A stretch of 64,000 nucleotides of DNA from Enterococcus montenegrensis (GTDB lineage Bacteria; Bacillota; Bacilli; Lactobacillales; Enterococcaceae): contig NZ_CP120467.1 of the NCBI RefSeq assembly GCF_029983095.1, forward strand, positions 1,906,501-1,970,500, read 5' to 3'. The notes under the pieces were generated by a model. The model worked only from the letters and a program-made list of their open reading frames with translations. It did not search any database and was not told the origin of the DNA. The translations under genes were made by a program, and so were the position numbers. This document shows, piece after piece, positions 1 through 7,804 of this stretch. Each line of letters starts with the position of its first letter. Position 1 is the stretch's first letter.

Positions 1-701
1 ATCGCTTCATTAAAGAATTCTGGACCACCTGTTACAGAAAGCAAACTATACATAAATGAGTCCAAGTAACCGGCTGTTGGATAAGTAAATAATGCAATTC
101 CTTCTTTTTTCGCTTTTTCACCTAAATCCCACATCTCATCCCAAGTTTTTGGTACTTCCCAACCTTTAGTTTTTAAAAGATTTGCATCATAGAATAAACC
201 AGTTGGTGAATAAAACATCGGAGCCATATACGTCTTTTTGTCATTGTAAGGATTTGTTGCTAGTGTATCAATAAAGCCTGGAATCAATTTATCTTTCACG
301 GTCTTATCTTCACCAGGTACTTTCATATCAAATACATCTGTTAAATCTTCCAAGTTTTTGTCTTTGATAAAGGTTTCGGTCAACCCCGCTTCACGCCCGG
401 TCGCAAGTAAGATTACATCTGGATAGTTTCCTGCTTTCATATTTGGACTAATGACATCTTCTAATTTTTTGTCAACGGTCAATTCTACGGTCACGCCGGG
501 ATTGTCTTTTTCATATGCAGCTTTTACTTTATCCCACATATCTGCGCCATAGGCAGATTCTAGTGCCGCCACTTTCAAAACTTTTTTATCTCCTGCTGCT
601 TTGTCTCCGTTGCTGCCGTCAGTACTGCCACCACCGCCACAACCTGCTAGTAAAAGACCTGATAACCCCAAAGCTAATACCAATCCTAATGCTTTTTTCA
701 T
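1..701 (-). CDS. Extracellular sugar-binding lipoprotein of an ABC importer (partial)
   Basis: The gene runs off the left edge; about 233 N-terminal residues are present. It begins with a lipoprotein signal peptide (MKKALGLVLALGL) and the lipobox LLAGC, then a Gly/Ser linker. The rest reads as a family 1 extracellular solute-binding protein (residues such as YPDVILLATGRE and PTGLFYDANLL), the usual sugar receptor of CUT1 importers. It would sit on the outer face of the membrane and hand an oligosaccharide to permeases encoded beyond the edge. The start has GAGGGAGGA about 7 bases upstream. The AraC regulator immediately upstream on the same strand is its likely controller. Substrate not deducible. 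Confidence 0.85.
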   Translation of the reverse strand, partial: MKKALGLVLALGLSGLLLAGCGGGGSTDGSNGDKAAGDKKVLKVAALESAYGADMWDKVKAAYEKDNPGVTVELTVDKKLEDVISPNMKAGNYPDVILLATGREAGLTETFIKDKNLEDLTDVFDMKVPGEDKTVKDKLIPGFIDTLATNPYNDKKTYMAPMFYSPTGLFYDANLLKTKGWEVPKTWDEMWDLGEKAKKEGIALFTYPTAGYLDSFMYSLLSVTGGPEFFNEA

Positions 702-743
702 GTCGGATTCCTCCCTCATTTGATGGCTTAAGTATACCTTTAT

Positions 744-757
744 TGTAAGCGCTTTAG
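744..757 (-). promoter_or_regulatory. cre-like CcpA site upstream of the sugar-binding protein
   Basis: TGTAAGCGCTTTAG matches the catabolite-response consensus TGWNANCGNTNWCA except for the last two bases. It lies 43 bases before the start of the binding-protein gene, where CcpA would repress or modulate a sugar importer. Inferred from the consensus only. Confidence 0.5.
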
Positions 758-823
758 TTTTAAAATATTGGTCGTTTTTTTAGAAATATTTATAAATTCC
801 CGATTTAGTAAAATATACTAAAA

Positions 824-1627
824 CTAACGGTGGCGTTTACGATATTGATTAGGAGAAGTGCCAATCCCTTTTTTAAAGGCTTGGTTAAAATAAGATTGCG
901 AAGTAAAACCCGCAATTTCTGCAATTTGACCAACAGAATAGTCGGTACTAATTAATAATTCTTGGGCGTTTTCTAGACGCTTTTGCATCATATAATTCAT
1001 TGGTGTTTCAGCAAAGTTCTCTTTAAAAATATGAATCATATAGTATTTATCCAAATGCAGTTGACGGGATAAAACGTCTAAGGTTAGATTTTCTTTATAA
1101 TGTTGATCAATAAAGTCTTTAATAATCGCGCCATCTTTTGAAATATTTTTATTTTCAATCTCGATTAAACTAAAATTATTACTGCGTAAAACTTTCACCA
1201 AAACAACTTCCGCCAATCTTTGCAAAACAGCATTTGCCCCTTGTTGTTTTTCATTTATTTCAGCAATAATCAATTTTAATAAAGGTACCATTTCGTCCAA
1301 AACATCGCGAAAAATATAGTGGCTTTCCCGCTTGTTTTGTTTAACAAAACGGATATTGTTCACTCCAATCACGATATACCATAAAGGAAATTCTCCTGAT
1401 GATTTTTCAGTATGGCGTACATACGGATTAACCACGACAATATCGTGGGCTGCAATCGGATATTCTTTCCCTTCGACAATAAAACTCCCCCTACCACTTA
1501 ATACGTACATAACTTCCGTAAAATAATGGGTATGTAAAGTACTATGCCAATCTTCTTCACTAAATTTAGATTGATGTACATAGATTAGCTCAGCTTGCTT
1601 TAAAACAGCATCAATTTCTTTTACCAT
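824..1627 (-). CDS. AraC-family transcriptional regulator with cupin sensor domain
   Basis: 267 residues. The N-terminal third is a cupin-type sugar-sensing domain (HTHYFTEVMYVLSGRG, residues 32-48). The C-terminal 100 residues form two helix-turn-helix motifs of the AraC type, ending in the conserved signature IAEIAGFTSQSYFNQAFKK near residue 240. This is a DNA-binding activator that responds to a carbohydrate ligand. It is transcribed in the same direction as, and just upstream of, the sugar-binding lipoprotein gene, so it probably controls that importer. AAGGAGGGAAATT precedes the start. A second cre-like sequence (1645-1658) lies in its own upstream region. Confidence 0.9.
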   Translation of the reverse strand: MVKEIDAVLKQAELIYVHQSKFSEEDWHSTLHTHYFTEVMYVLSGRGSFIVEGKEYPIAAHDIVVVNPYVRHTEKSSGEFPLWYIVIGVNNIRFVKQNKRESHYIFRDVLDEMVPLLKLIIAEINEKQQGANAVLQRLAEVVLVKVLRSNNFSLIEIENKNISKDGAIIKDFIDQHYKENLTLDVLSRQLHLDKYYMIHIFKENFAETPMNYMMQKRLENAQELLISTDYSVGQIAEIAGFTSQSYFNQAFKKGIGTSPNQYRKRHR

Positions 1628-1644
1628 AATTTCCCTCCTTCCTT

Positions 1645-1658
1645 CGAATTGTAAGCGT
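1645..1658 (-). promoter_or_regulatory. cre-like CcpA site upstream of the AraC regulator
   Basis: TGTAAGCGTTATTT shares TGTAAGCG with the site at 744-757 and departs from the cre consensus at the same two end bases. It sits 17 bases upstream of the regulator start, so it would overlap its transcript leader. Weak but repeated in the same locus. Confidence 0.4.
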
Positions 1659-1749
1659 TATTTTCACTTAGGTCAAAATAATTCTCGCATTTCTTTTTGC
1701 AAATAAAAAAATACTATTAACATTCGGGCCAAATTAGAAAAAAAACCAT

Positions 1750-1786
1750 AAAAAATGCGTTACCAACAAGTAGTAACGCATTTTTT
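1750..1786 (-). terminator. Rho-independent terminator after the Xaa-Pro peptidase
   Basis: Arms AAAAAATGCGTTAC (1750-1763) and GTAACGCATTTTTT (1773-1786) form a 14-bp stem with a 9-base loop and flanking T runs on either strand. It follows the peptidase stop codon at 1798 by 11 bases. Confidence 0.85.
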
Positions 1787-1797
1787 GGCTTAGTAGC

Positions 1798-2865
1798 TTA
1801 TAAAATAATCAGCTCTTTTGGTGAGCGAGTTAAGACTTCATTCCCAGAAGCTGTAATTAATAAATCATCTTCAATTCTCACACCACCGATTCCCGGTAAA
1901 TAAATTCCTGGTTCATCTGTAATGACGTTATTTACAACAAACTGTTTATCTGCTCTAAAGGAAACATTTGGTCCTTCATGAATTTCTAAACCAATACCAT
2001 GACCGGTAGAATGTCCGAATGCTTCGCCATATCCAGCCGCTGCAATGTGGTCTCTGGCAATGGCATCTAATTGAATACCAGTTAAACCTGGTTGTGCTGC
2101 TTCAATTACTTTTAATTGTGCTTCTAACACAATTTGATAAATTTCTTTTAGCTTTTCGCCTGGGTCGCCGATTGCAAATGTTCTCGTCATATCCGAAACA
2201 TATCCCTCATAATAACAACCAAAGTCTAACGTAATTAAATCACCTTGTTCAATTATTTTATCACTGGCAACCCCATGAGGCATTGCAGAACGAAGACCAC
2301 TTGCTACAATCGTGTCAAAAGAGACGCTGGTTGCGCCAAGAGAGCGCATATAAAAGTCAAGTTGATTGGCAACCTCAATTTCAGTCATACCCGGACGAAT
2401 AAATTTTAAAACATGTTCAAAACCTTGATCGGCAATTTGGCATGCTTTTTGGATAAGTGCAATCTCATTTTCATCTTTTACTTCCCGTAGCGTTTCAATC
2501 ATTCCTGCAATAGGAATGAGCGGTGTTTCTTCTATGATTTCTTCTAAAACAGAGTATTCAGCAAAGCTAATATAGTTTTCTTCAAAGGCTAGCGCAGTGA
2601 TATTTTCTTGTTGACATAATGCCGCTACTTCGTCAAAAATTGGTCCTACATTTTTAATAATTTCAAAATCAGGCGCTTGTGCGCTAGCTTGTTCTGTATA
2701 GCGAAAATCCGTCACAAAAAACGCTTTGTTTAATGTGATAACAGCTAAACCTGTCGTGCCAGTAAAATTGGTTAAGTAACGCAAATTATATGGACTTGTC
2801 ACTAAAAAGCCATCGACTTGTTCTTTGCGCATCGCTGCTCGTAATTTTTCTACTCGTAACATCAT
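1798..2865 (-). CDS. pepP: Xaa-Pro aminopeptidase / Xaa-Pro dipeptidase (M24 family)
   Basis: 355 residues from the chosen ATG. An N-terminal creatinase-like domain (residues 1-125) precedes a pita-bread M24 domain. The two-metal ligands are seen as TLDFGCYYEGYVSDMTRTF (two Asp), HSTGHGIGLEIHEGP (His), DEPGIYLPG (Glu) and GVRIEDDLL (Glu). It removes N-terminal residues next to proline in the cytoplasm. An upstream in-frame ATG at 2940 exists, but AAGAAGG lies 8 bases before 2865 and the family starts with MLRVEKLR-type sequence, so the shorter form is chosen. A further ATG follows directly at 2862. Closely related dipeptidase PepQ cannot be fully excluded. Confidence 0.88.
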   Translation of the reverse strand: MMLRVEKLRAAMRKEQVDGFLVTSPYNLRYLTNFTGTTGLAVITLNKAFFVTDFRYTEQASAQAPDFEIIKNVGPIFDEVAALCQQENITALAFEENYISFAEYSVLEEIIEETPLIPIAGMIETLREVKDENEIALIQKACQIADQGFEHVLKFIRPGMTEIEVANQLDFYMRSLGATSVSFDTIVASGLRSAMPHGVASDKIIEQGDLITLDFGCYYEGYVSDMTRTFAIGDPGEKLKEIYQIVLEAQLKVIEAAQPGLTGIQLDAIARDHIAAAGYGEAFGHSTGHGIGLEIHEGPNVSFRADKQFVVNNVITDEPGIYLPGIGGVRIEDDLLITASGNEVLTRSPKELIIL

Positions 2866-3042
2866 GTTGAATTCCTTCTTTCTTTTGACTTTCCCAATCA
2901 TTATAGCAAATATAAGGGAAAATAAAAAAGATTGCGACAAAACTATCTTTCTTTACGGATACAAATGTTATTTCCCATTCATATCCGTCACAACTACAAA
3001 AAGTAGTTGCGTACAGCATAGTTTTTCACAACCTTTTAATCA

Positions 3043-3285
3043 TTATTTGGCTTTACCAAAAAAGAAAGATACTACCGCTACAACGATTACCGCACCTAAA
3101 ATCGATGGGATAATCGCCATGCCCGCAATATCAGGTCCCATATTGCCAAACAGTGCTTGTCCGACTGAAGCCCCTGCCAATCCGGCAATAATATTAAACA
3201 AACATCCCCGTTTTTCACCGGTAATTGCTCCTGCAATTGCTCCAATCACAGCACCTACAATTAATGTCCAAAGCATTTTTTTCAC
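3043..3285 (-). CDS. GlsB/YeaQ/YmgE-family small membrane protein
   Basis: 80 residues with three hydrophobic segments and Gly-rich turns (GAVIGAIAGAITGEKRGCLFNIIAGLAGASVG). This is the transglycosylase-associated protein family, small stress-linked integral membrane proteins whose biochemical role is unknown; in enterococci relatives are tied to envelope stress. AAAGGAGTG lies 8 bases before the ATG. It stands alone: no partner Gls24 gene is seen here. Confidence 0.85.
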   Translation of the reverse strand: MKKMLWTLIVGAVIGAIAGAITGEKRGCLFNIIAGLAGASVGQALFGNMGPDIAGMAIIPSILGAVIVVAVVSFFFGKAK

Positions 3286-3731
3286 TCCTTTTACAAAAAC
3301 TACAAAAATAAAGTTTCTAACAAATAACTAGGCTGTCTATAAGCTATTTAAAATTTATCTTCAATTTATGGTAACATATTTCAAAATAATAACGAAAATA
3401 TTGACTCAAAGAACGCTTTTTTTTTTCAATCTTTTGTGGTCATCAAAAGTTGTTAACGACACGAACTTATACTAAATAGTTACATCTAATTTCTAAGTTT
3501 TAACGTAATTTTCAATAACCCCACTAGAGTAGGAAAAGCTAACGAAATCCTCCCCCCTAAGGGAAAAAATTATTAAAGCGACTTTTTTCAATTTCACAAA
3601 TTTTAACTTTGAAAAAAGTGATTCGTGAAGCTAGTCAGTGCTAGCGCAATCAAATCAATATTTTTTTATGAAAAATTTATACTTCCTTTCTGTCAGATAA
3701 AAAATAACCATAAAAGCACATGCCTTTACGG
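3286..3731. other. 446-base intergenic stretch with one hairpin
   Basis: No credible coding sequence is visible. The stretch is very AT-rich. It contains an inverted repeat, ACTTTTTTCAA (3581-3591) with TTGAAAAAAGT (3609-3619), and a C-rich run near 3550. A terminator for the DUF956 gene and a promoter for the GlsB-like gene should both be here, but I cannot place them firmly. Confidence 0.5.
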
Positions 3732-4121
3732 TTACTGTTTTTTGCCCATTAATTTTACTTGCCAACTTTTTAACCCGCGTTTGACAACTTGGAAAAAAGT
3801 TAGGGAACGTACCAAGTGGTCTGCCGGTACATATTCTCTGATGGCACGTAAAACCTTTTTCGGTTGTTTTGAAGAAAACGAGTAAATCCCGTTTTTCTTT
3901 GTTTGAATAGCATAGCGTGGGATCCATTTTCCTTTGAAATAAACAGAAGCTACCACAAAATCTACTTCTTCCCACGGAATTTGGATGAATTTATTAATAT
4001 CACGATCATTGTAAAATTCAAAGGCCTTATCACCAATCATAATCTTCCCATACTCACCAATGCCAAGATAAGATGTTGCATCAATAGTCAAATCAACTTT
4101 GCTATTTAATGACTGAACCAT
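3732..4121 (-). CDS. manO: DUF956 family protein of mannose PTS operons (ManO-like)
   Basis: 129 residues. The DUF956 family (core sequence TIDATSYLGIGEYGKIMIGD) is found almost only as the last gene of mannose-class PTS operons in lactic acid bacteria and Listeria, where it is called ManO; its role is thought to be regulatory but is not settled. The fold resembles a PH-like small domain. A GTG three codons upstream (4130) overlaps the AAAGGAA ribosome site, so the ATG at 4121, with that site 8 bases away, is chosen. A hairpin terminator lies between it and IID, so it may be transcribed by read-through or from its own promoter. Confidence 0.85.
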   Translation of the reverse strand: MVQSLNSKVDLTIDATSYLGIGEYGKIMIGDKAFEFYNDRDINKFIQIPWEEVDFVVASVYFKGKWIPRYAIQTKKNGIYSFSSKQPKKVLRAIREYVPADHLVRSLTFFQVVKRGLKSWQVKLMGKKQ

Positions 4122-4187
4122 TACAGACACTTCCTTTATGGATATTTATTAAGTATTATAGCCATAACAACTACCAGATGTAAAACA

Positions 4188-4216
4188 AAAGCCCAGGGAA
4201 CAACCCCTGAGCCCTT
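4188..4216 (-). terminator. Terminator between PTS IID and manO
   Basis: On the minus strand GCTCAGGG pairs with CCCTGGGC around a 6-base loop (one G-U pair), followed by TTTTGTTTTA. It sits just after the IID stop codon and should reduce transcription into manO. Confidence 0.75.
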
Positions 4217-4230
4217 GTAAAAAATTTTGA

Positions 4231-5142
4231 TTACATGATATTTAATACGTGTAAACCAACACCGACAACGAATAAGCCAATGATGATAACGATTGGAGAA
4301 ACTTTTTTCTTCAATAACCACATGCAAAGTAAAGTTAGTAATAAACCAGCAAGACCTGGAATTAATTGATCCAAGTTATCTTGTAAGGTAGTTACTTTTG
4401 TAGGAGTTTGGGAAAGACCCGCACCTACTTGACTGAAGGCTTCTTGAATACCTTTCCAGCCGTCAGGTAATTTATCCCAGTGAATAAATGCTTTGTCGTC
4501 TAATTGAACTTCAGAAACAACCGGCGTAAATTTAACATTTACCCAACGTTGTACTAATGAACCTAAAACGAACATACCTAAGATAGAAGCACCTTTTGTA
4601 ACTTTTTGTAACAAACCACCTGATAAGTCATCAGTAATTTTTGAACCAGCTTGGTAACCAAATTCTTGTGTGTACCACAAGAAAGCAATCCGGATAATAT
4701 TCCAAGCAAAGAAGAATAATAATGGACCCATAATGCTACCGCTCATTGCAAGAGAAGCACCTAAGGCACCTAACATTGGACGTACAGTAAACCAGAATAC
4801 TGGGTCACCGACACCAGCTAAAGGTCCCATCATACCAACTTTAACCCCTTGAATTGCTACATCATCAACAGGTGCACCATTCGCACGTTCTTCTTCAAGG
4901 GCTAAAGTAACCCCTAATACTGGAGCTGCTAAATATGGGTGAGTATTAAAGAATTCCAAGTGGCGTTTTAACGCTGCCGCACGATCTTCTTTGGTTGTAT
5001 ATAATTTTTTAATTGCTGGGATCATTGCATATGCCCAACCACCGTTTTGCATACGTTCATAGTTCCATGAACCTTGAAGGAACATTGAGCGGAACATGAC
5101 ACTTCTACGGTCTGCTTTTGTTAATTGAATTTTTTCAGCCAT
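4231..5142 (-). CDS. mptD: Mannose-class PTS permease subunit IID
   Basis: 303 residues. Typical IID architecture: a long cytoplasmic N-terminal part (RSMFLQGSWNYERMQNGG; PAIKKLY; FFNTHPYLAAPVLGVTLALEE; GVKVGMMGPLAGVGDP) and membrane segments at the C-terminus ending LFVVGVGLHVLNIM. With IIC it forms the sugar channel in the membrane that imports and phosphorylates mannose and glucose. AAGGAGGAGAAC precedes the ATG. It follows IIC by 22 bases in one operon. In enterococci and Listeria this IIC/IID pair is also the receptor for class IIa bacteriocins (established for the family). Confidence 0.95.
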   Translation of the reverse strand: MAEKIQLTKADRRSVMFRSMFLQGSWNYERMQNGGWAYAMIPAIKKLYTTKEDRAAALKRHLEFFNTHPYLAAPVLGVTLALEEERANGAPVDDVAIQGVKVGMMGPLAGVGDPVFWFTVRPMLGALGASLAMSGSIMGPLLFFFAWNIIRIAFLWYTQEFGYQAGSKITDDLSGGLLQKVTKGASILGMFVLGSLVQRWVNVKFTPVVSEVQLDDKAFIHWDKLPDGWKGIQEAFSQVGAGLSQTPTKVTTLQDNLDQLIPGLAGLLLTLLCMWLLKKKVSPIVIIIGLFVVGVGLHVLNIM

Positions 5143-5164
5143 TGTTTGTTCTCCTCCTTCAAGA

Positions 5165-5974
5165 TTAATAGTCGTTCAAAATATCGCCTAATGGGTCGCC
5201 TGTGTTACCGCCACCGCCATTACCTGAACCACCAGTTTCTTCTAAGTGTAGGTAAATTAAAGCGATAGAAATAGCTAAAGCACCTAATGCGATTAATGTT
5301 AATTGTGAAATAGCCGCTACCACAAAACCGATAGCAAAGAATGGCCATACTTCACGAGTTGCCATCATGTTAATAACCATTGCATAACCAACGGCTACTA
5401 CCATACCACCACCGATTGCCATACCATCTGTTAACCAAGCAGGCATAGATTCTAAGAAGCCACGTACTGTGTCAGCAGGAATCAATAGTAAAGCGGCAGC
5501 AGGAATAGCAATACGTAAGCCTTGCATACAAATTGCAATCCATTGCCATAGTTCAATTTTACGGTAGTCGCCTTCTTCAGCAGCGCTATCCATGATATGG
5601 ATAATTGGCACAGCTAAAGTACGTGCGATCATTGTTAAGAACAAACCAGCAACAGCTAGTGGGATAGCAACGGCAACAGCAGATGCAACACCAGCTTTTC
5701 CTTGTCCACCTAAAACTAAAATAATTGCGGATGCGACAGCTGCCAAAGCAGCATCTGGTGCAACTGCGGCACCGATATTTGCCCAACCTAGGGCGATCAT
5801 TTGTAGTGAACCACCCAAGATGATTCCGACTTCTAAGTTACCAGTTACTAAACCGATCAACGTACATGCTACTAGTGGTTGGTGGAATTGCCATTGGTCC
5901 AAAATACCTTCCATACCAGCTAAGAAAGCAACGATGACCACTAAAATCATTTGGATTATGTTTAAATCGTGCAT
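5165..5974 (-). CDS. mptC: Mannose-class PTS permease subunit IIC
   Basis: 269 residues, strongly hydrophobic with about eight membrane segments, beginning with LNIIQMILVVIVAFLAGMEG and the conserved QFHQPLVACTLIGLVTGN. The C-terminal tail is Gly-rich (GGSGNGGGGN) and ends DPLGDILNDY, a form typical of enterococcal IIC-Man. It makes the membrane channel with IID. AAAGAGGAGG lies before the start. It lies 24 bases after the IIAB gene. Confidence 0.95.
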   Translation of the reverse strand: MHDLNIIQMILVVIVAFLAGMEGILDQWQFHQPLVACTLIGLVTGNLEVGIILGGSLQMIALGWANIGAAVAPDAALAAVASAIILVLGGQGKAGVASAVAVAIPLAVAGLFLTMIARTLAVPIIHIMDSAAEEGDYRKIELWQWIAICMQGLRIAIPAAALLLIPADTVRGFLESMPAWLTDGMAIGGGMVVAVGYAMVINMMATREVWPFFAIGFVVAAISQLTLIALGALAISIALIYLHLEETGGSGNGGGGNTGDPLGDILNDY

Positions 5975-5998
5975 GATTAAGCCTCCTCTTTCTTATGA

Positions 5999-6991
5999 CT
6001 AATTGGCGTTTGCCAATTCAGTTTTTGCTTTTTTCAACAATTCGTCAAAGTTTTCTTTTGAGTTAGCTGGTACTTTACGTACGTCAAAAGTAATTCCTTT
6101 GTCTTTTAATGTTTCAAAAGTTTGAACGTCTTCATTATTCATTGATAACACTTTGTTGACTTGAACTTTACCAACTGAATGGGCCATAGAACCAACGTTA
6201 ACTTCTTTAATATCAACGCCACCTTCAACAGCTTTCAACAAATCTTCTGGATTTTCAAACAACAATAACGCTTTTGTATTACCAAAACGTGGGTCTTTTG
6301 CTATTTCAATCATTTTAGAGATTGGAATAACGTTAGCTTTAACACCTGGAGGAGCAGCCTGTTCGATTAATTTTTTACGTAAATCGTCTTTGGCAACTGC
6401 ATCAGAAACAACAATGATGCGGTTAGGACCCACTGCTTTTGTCCAAGCTGTTGCGACTTGACCGTGTAATAAACGAGAGTCAATTCGTGCTAAAACAAAT
6501 TTGATATGACCATCGCCTAAAACTGTACCTTCAGGAATAGCACCTGTTGGTTGTCCTGTTCCAGCTGCTGCTGGAGCCGCGGTTTGTGGTTCTAATTCTT
6601 CTGGTTTAACCCGGACACCTTCCTTTGCAGTTTCAATGATATGAGCTGCAATTTCTTGTGCAGAGTTCATTGAAAAGCGTGAAGCGTATGCTTCAATGAC
6701 CATTGGCAAGTTCATGCCGGCAACAATTGCCCATTTGTCTTTGTGGGCTTCAAACAAGTTATTCGCTTGATTGAATGGTGTTCCGCCCCAAAGATCGACC
6801 AAGAATAATACTTCATCTTGATCATCAAAAGAACTAATCGCTGCTTCCATTTTGGCTCTTACATCATCGGGACCTTCGCTTGGCATTAAAGTTACTGCTT
6901 TAACGTTTTCTTGTTCTCCGAAAATCATTGCGCCGGATTGCAAGATGCCTTCAGCGAATTCTCCGTGACTAGCCAGGATAATTCCTACCAT
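5999..6991 (-). CDS. mptA: Mannose-class PTS phosphotransfer protein IIAB
   Basis: 330 residues, a fusion of IIA and IIB. IIA (1-130) carries the phosphorylated His9 in ASHGEFAEG. A Pro/Ala/Gly linker (about 133-160) leads to IIB (163-330) with the phosphorylated His176 in RIDSRLLHGQVATAW. Phosphate passes HPr, IIA, IIB, sugar. It is cytoplasmic and docks on IIC/IID. GGAGG (from TATAGGAGG) precedes the start. It is the second gene of the sigma-54 operon; relatives are the main glucose and mannose uptake system and influence carbon catabolite repression. Confidence 0.95.
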   Translation of the reverse strand: MVGIILASHGEFAEGILQSGAMIFGEQENVKAVTLMPSEGPDDVRAKMEAAISSFDDQDEVLFLVDLWGGTPFNQANNLFEAHKDKWAIVAGMNLPMVIEAYASRFSMNSAQEIAAHIIETAKEGVRVKPEELEPQTAAPAAAGTGQPTGAIPEGTVLGDGHIKFVLARIDSRLLHGQVATAWTKAVGPNRIIVVSDAVAKDDLRKKLIEQAAPPGVKANVIPISKMIEIAKDPRFGNTKALLLFENPEDLLKAVEGGVDIKEVNVGSMAHSVGKVQVNKVLSMNNEDVQTFETLKDKGITFDVRKVPANSKENFDELLKKAKTELANAN

Positions 6992-7077
6992 CTGTATACC
7001 TCCTATAACATTTTTGTTTTACTAATCGTCTAAGGGATAAATAAATAATTTCTCAAAAATGCGACGATTAAAACCAA

Positions 7078-7575
7078 CTAGACAAAATTTTCCTTTTCCA
7101 ACAATTCCATTAAGTAGACTTTGCGATCTGCTGGTACCTTTCGCAACTCTAATTCAATACCTTGTGAAGCAAGAAATTGAAAAGAGGCAATATCAGCTTG
7201 ATCTAAAGAGACAAAATTGGTCAACATCTTCTTTCCAACAGTAAATCGCATTCCCCCAATGTTAATTGAAGTCAACTGAACACCGCCGCGAACCAAGCGT
7301 TCAACAGCATTAGGATCGGTAAACAACAACATAACTTTTTGATTAGCCAATAAATCTTCATGATAAAGTGTAATCATCTTATCAACACTAATCACATTTG
7401 ACTTGATTCCTGGTGGGGAAGCTTCTTGCAACAAAAACCGACGTAACTGATCTTGGGCCACCTCATCTGATACGACTAGAATGCGTTCAATCCCGGTTTG
7501 TTTGGACCAGGCCGTCGCAACTTGTCCATGAATCAGACGATCATCAATGCGCGCTAAGGCAATATCAATGCTCAC
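7078..7575 (-). CDS. mptB: Stand-alone PTS IIB (mannose class) leading the operon
   Basis: 165 residues, single IIB domain with the phosphorylation His in RIDDRLIHGQVATAW (residue 16). A TTG two codons upstream (7581) is possible, but AGGAGG lies 7 bases from the GTG at 7575, which is chosen. It resembles the IIB half of the adjacent IIAB across its length, yet the operon already has a IIB. The same extra IIB heads the mpt locus of Enterococcus faecalis. Because it is first behind the sigma-54 promoter and next to the activator gene, a role in signalling sugar flux to the PTS-controlled activator is plausible (inference). Confidence 0.9.
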   Translation of the reverse strand: MSIDIALARIDDRLIHGQVATAWSKQTGIERILVVSDEVAQDQLRRFLLQEASPPGIKSNVISVDKMITLYHEDLLANQKVMLLFTDPNAVERLVRGGVQLTSINIGGMRFTVGKKMLTNFVSLDQADIASFQFLASQGIELELRKVPADRKVYLMELLEKENFV

Positions 7576-7664
7576 AAGCAACCCTCCTACTTAATAAAAC
7601 TGAGCAGCAAAAATTTTAAACTCTGCTCACGCCAGAGTATTCACCTCCTGTGTCACCTATATAC

Positions 7665-7682
7665 AAGCAAGATGTGTGCCAA
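7665..7682 (-). promoter_or_regulatory. Sigma-54 (-24/-12) promoter of the mannose PTS operon
   Basis: On the minus strand TTGGCACACATCTTGCTT contains TGGCAC, five bases, TTGCTT: a full match to the RpoN promoter consensus TGGCACN5TTGCW. It lies 90 bases before the IIB start, directly downstream of the gene for a sigma-54-dependent activator. Transcription of the operon should need RpoN and that activator. Confidence 0.95.
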
Positions 7683-7691
7683 CTTCAAAAA

Positions 7692-7753
7692 CGATACACA
7701 ATTTTAAAAATCCTTAATTATAAAGAATAATCTATGAAAATTTCGATACACAA
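7692..7753 (-). promoter_or_regulatory. Candidate activator-binding sites: two TTGTGTATCG repeats
   Basis: The 10-mer TTGTGTATCG (minus strand) occurs exactly twice, at 7692-7701 and 7744-7753, 52 bases apart (about five helical turns), 10 to 70 bases upstream of the -24 element. That is the usual place for enhancer sites of a sigma-54 activator. The assignment is inference from repetition, phase and position. Confidence 0.55.
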
Positions 7754-7796
7754 AAAACAACACACTTTAACACAGTGTGTCGTTTTTTGTGTATTG
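7744..7796. terminator. Long bidirectional hairpin after the activator gene
   Basis: The left arm at 7744-7766 pairs with the right arm at 7774-7796: about 23 bp with two mismatches, loop TTAACAC. The stem contains poly-A/poly-T blocks that give T runs on either strand. It follows the activator stop (7805) by 8 bases. Its outer part is also one copy of the TTGTGTATCG repeat, so terminator and operator share bases. Confidence 0.75.
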
Positions 7797-7804
7797 TATT
7801 TTAA

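Noticed and set aside
2955..3009. Inverted repeats ACGGATA/TATCCGT and CAACTAC/GTAGTTG
   Set aside because: Short stems without T runs on either strand; could form by chance in AT-rich spacer, so not listed as terminators.
2825..3331. 168-residue open frame on the plus strand
   Set aside because: Runs antisense across the pepP start, the spacer and the GlsB-like gene; no ribosome site or family features.
5592..6002. 136-residue open frame on the plus strand
   Set aside because: Antisense to PTS IIC; its Ala/Lys-rich product reflects the reverse of a hydrophobic gene.
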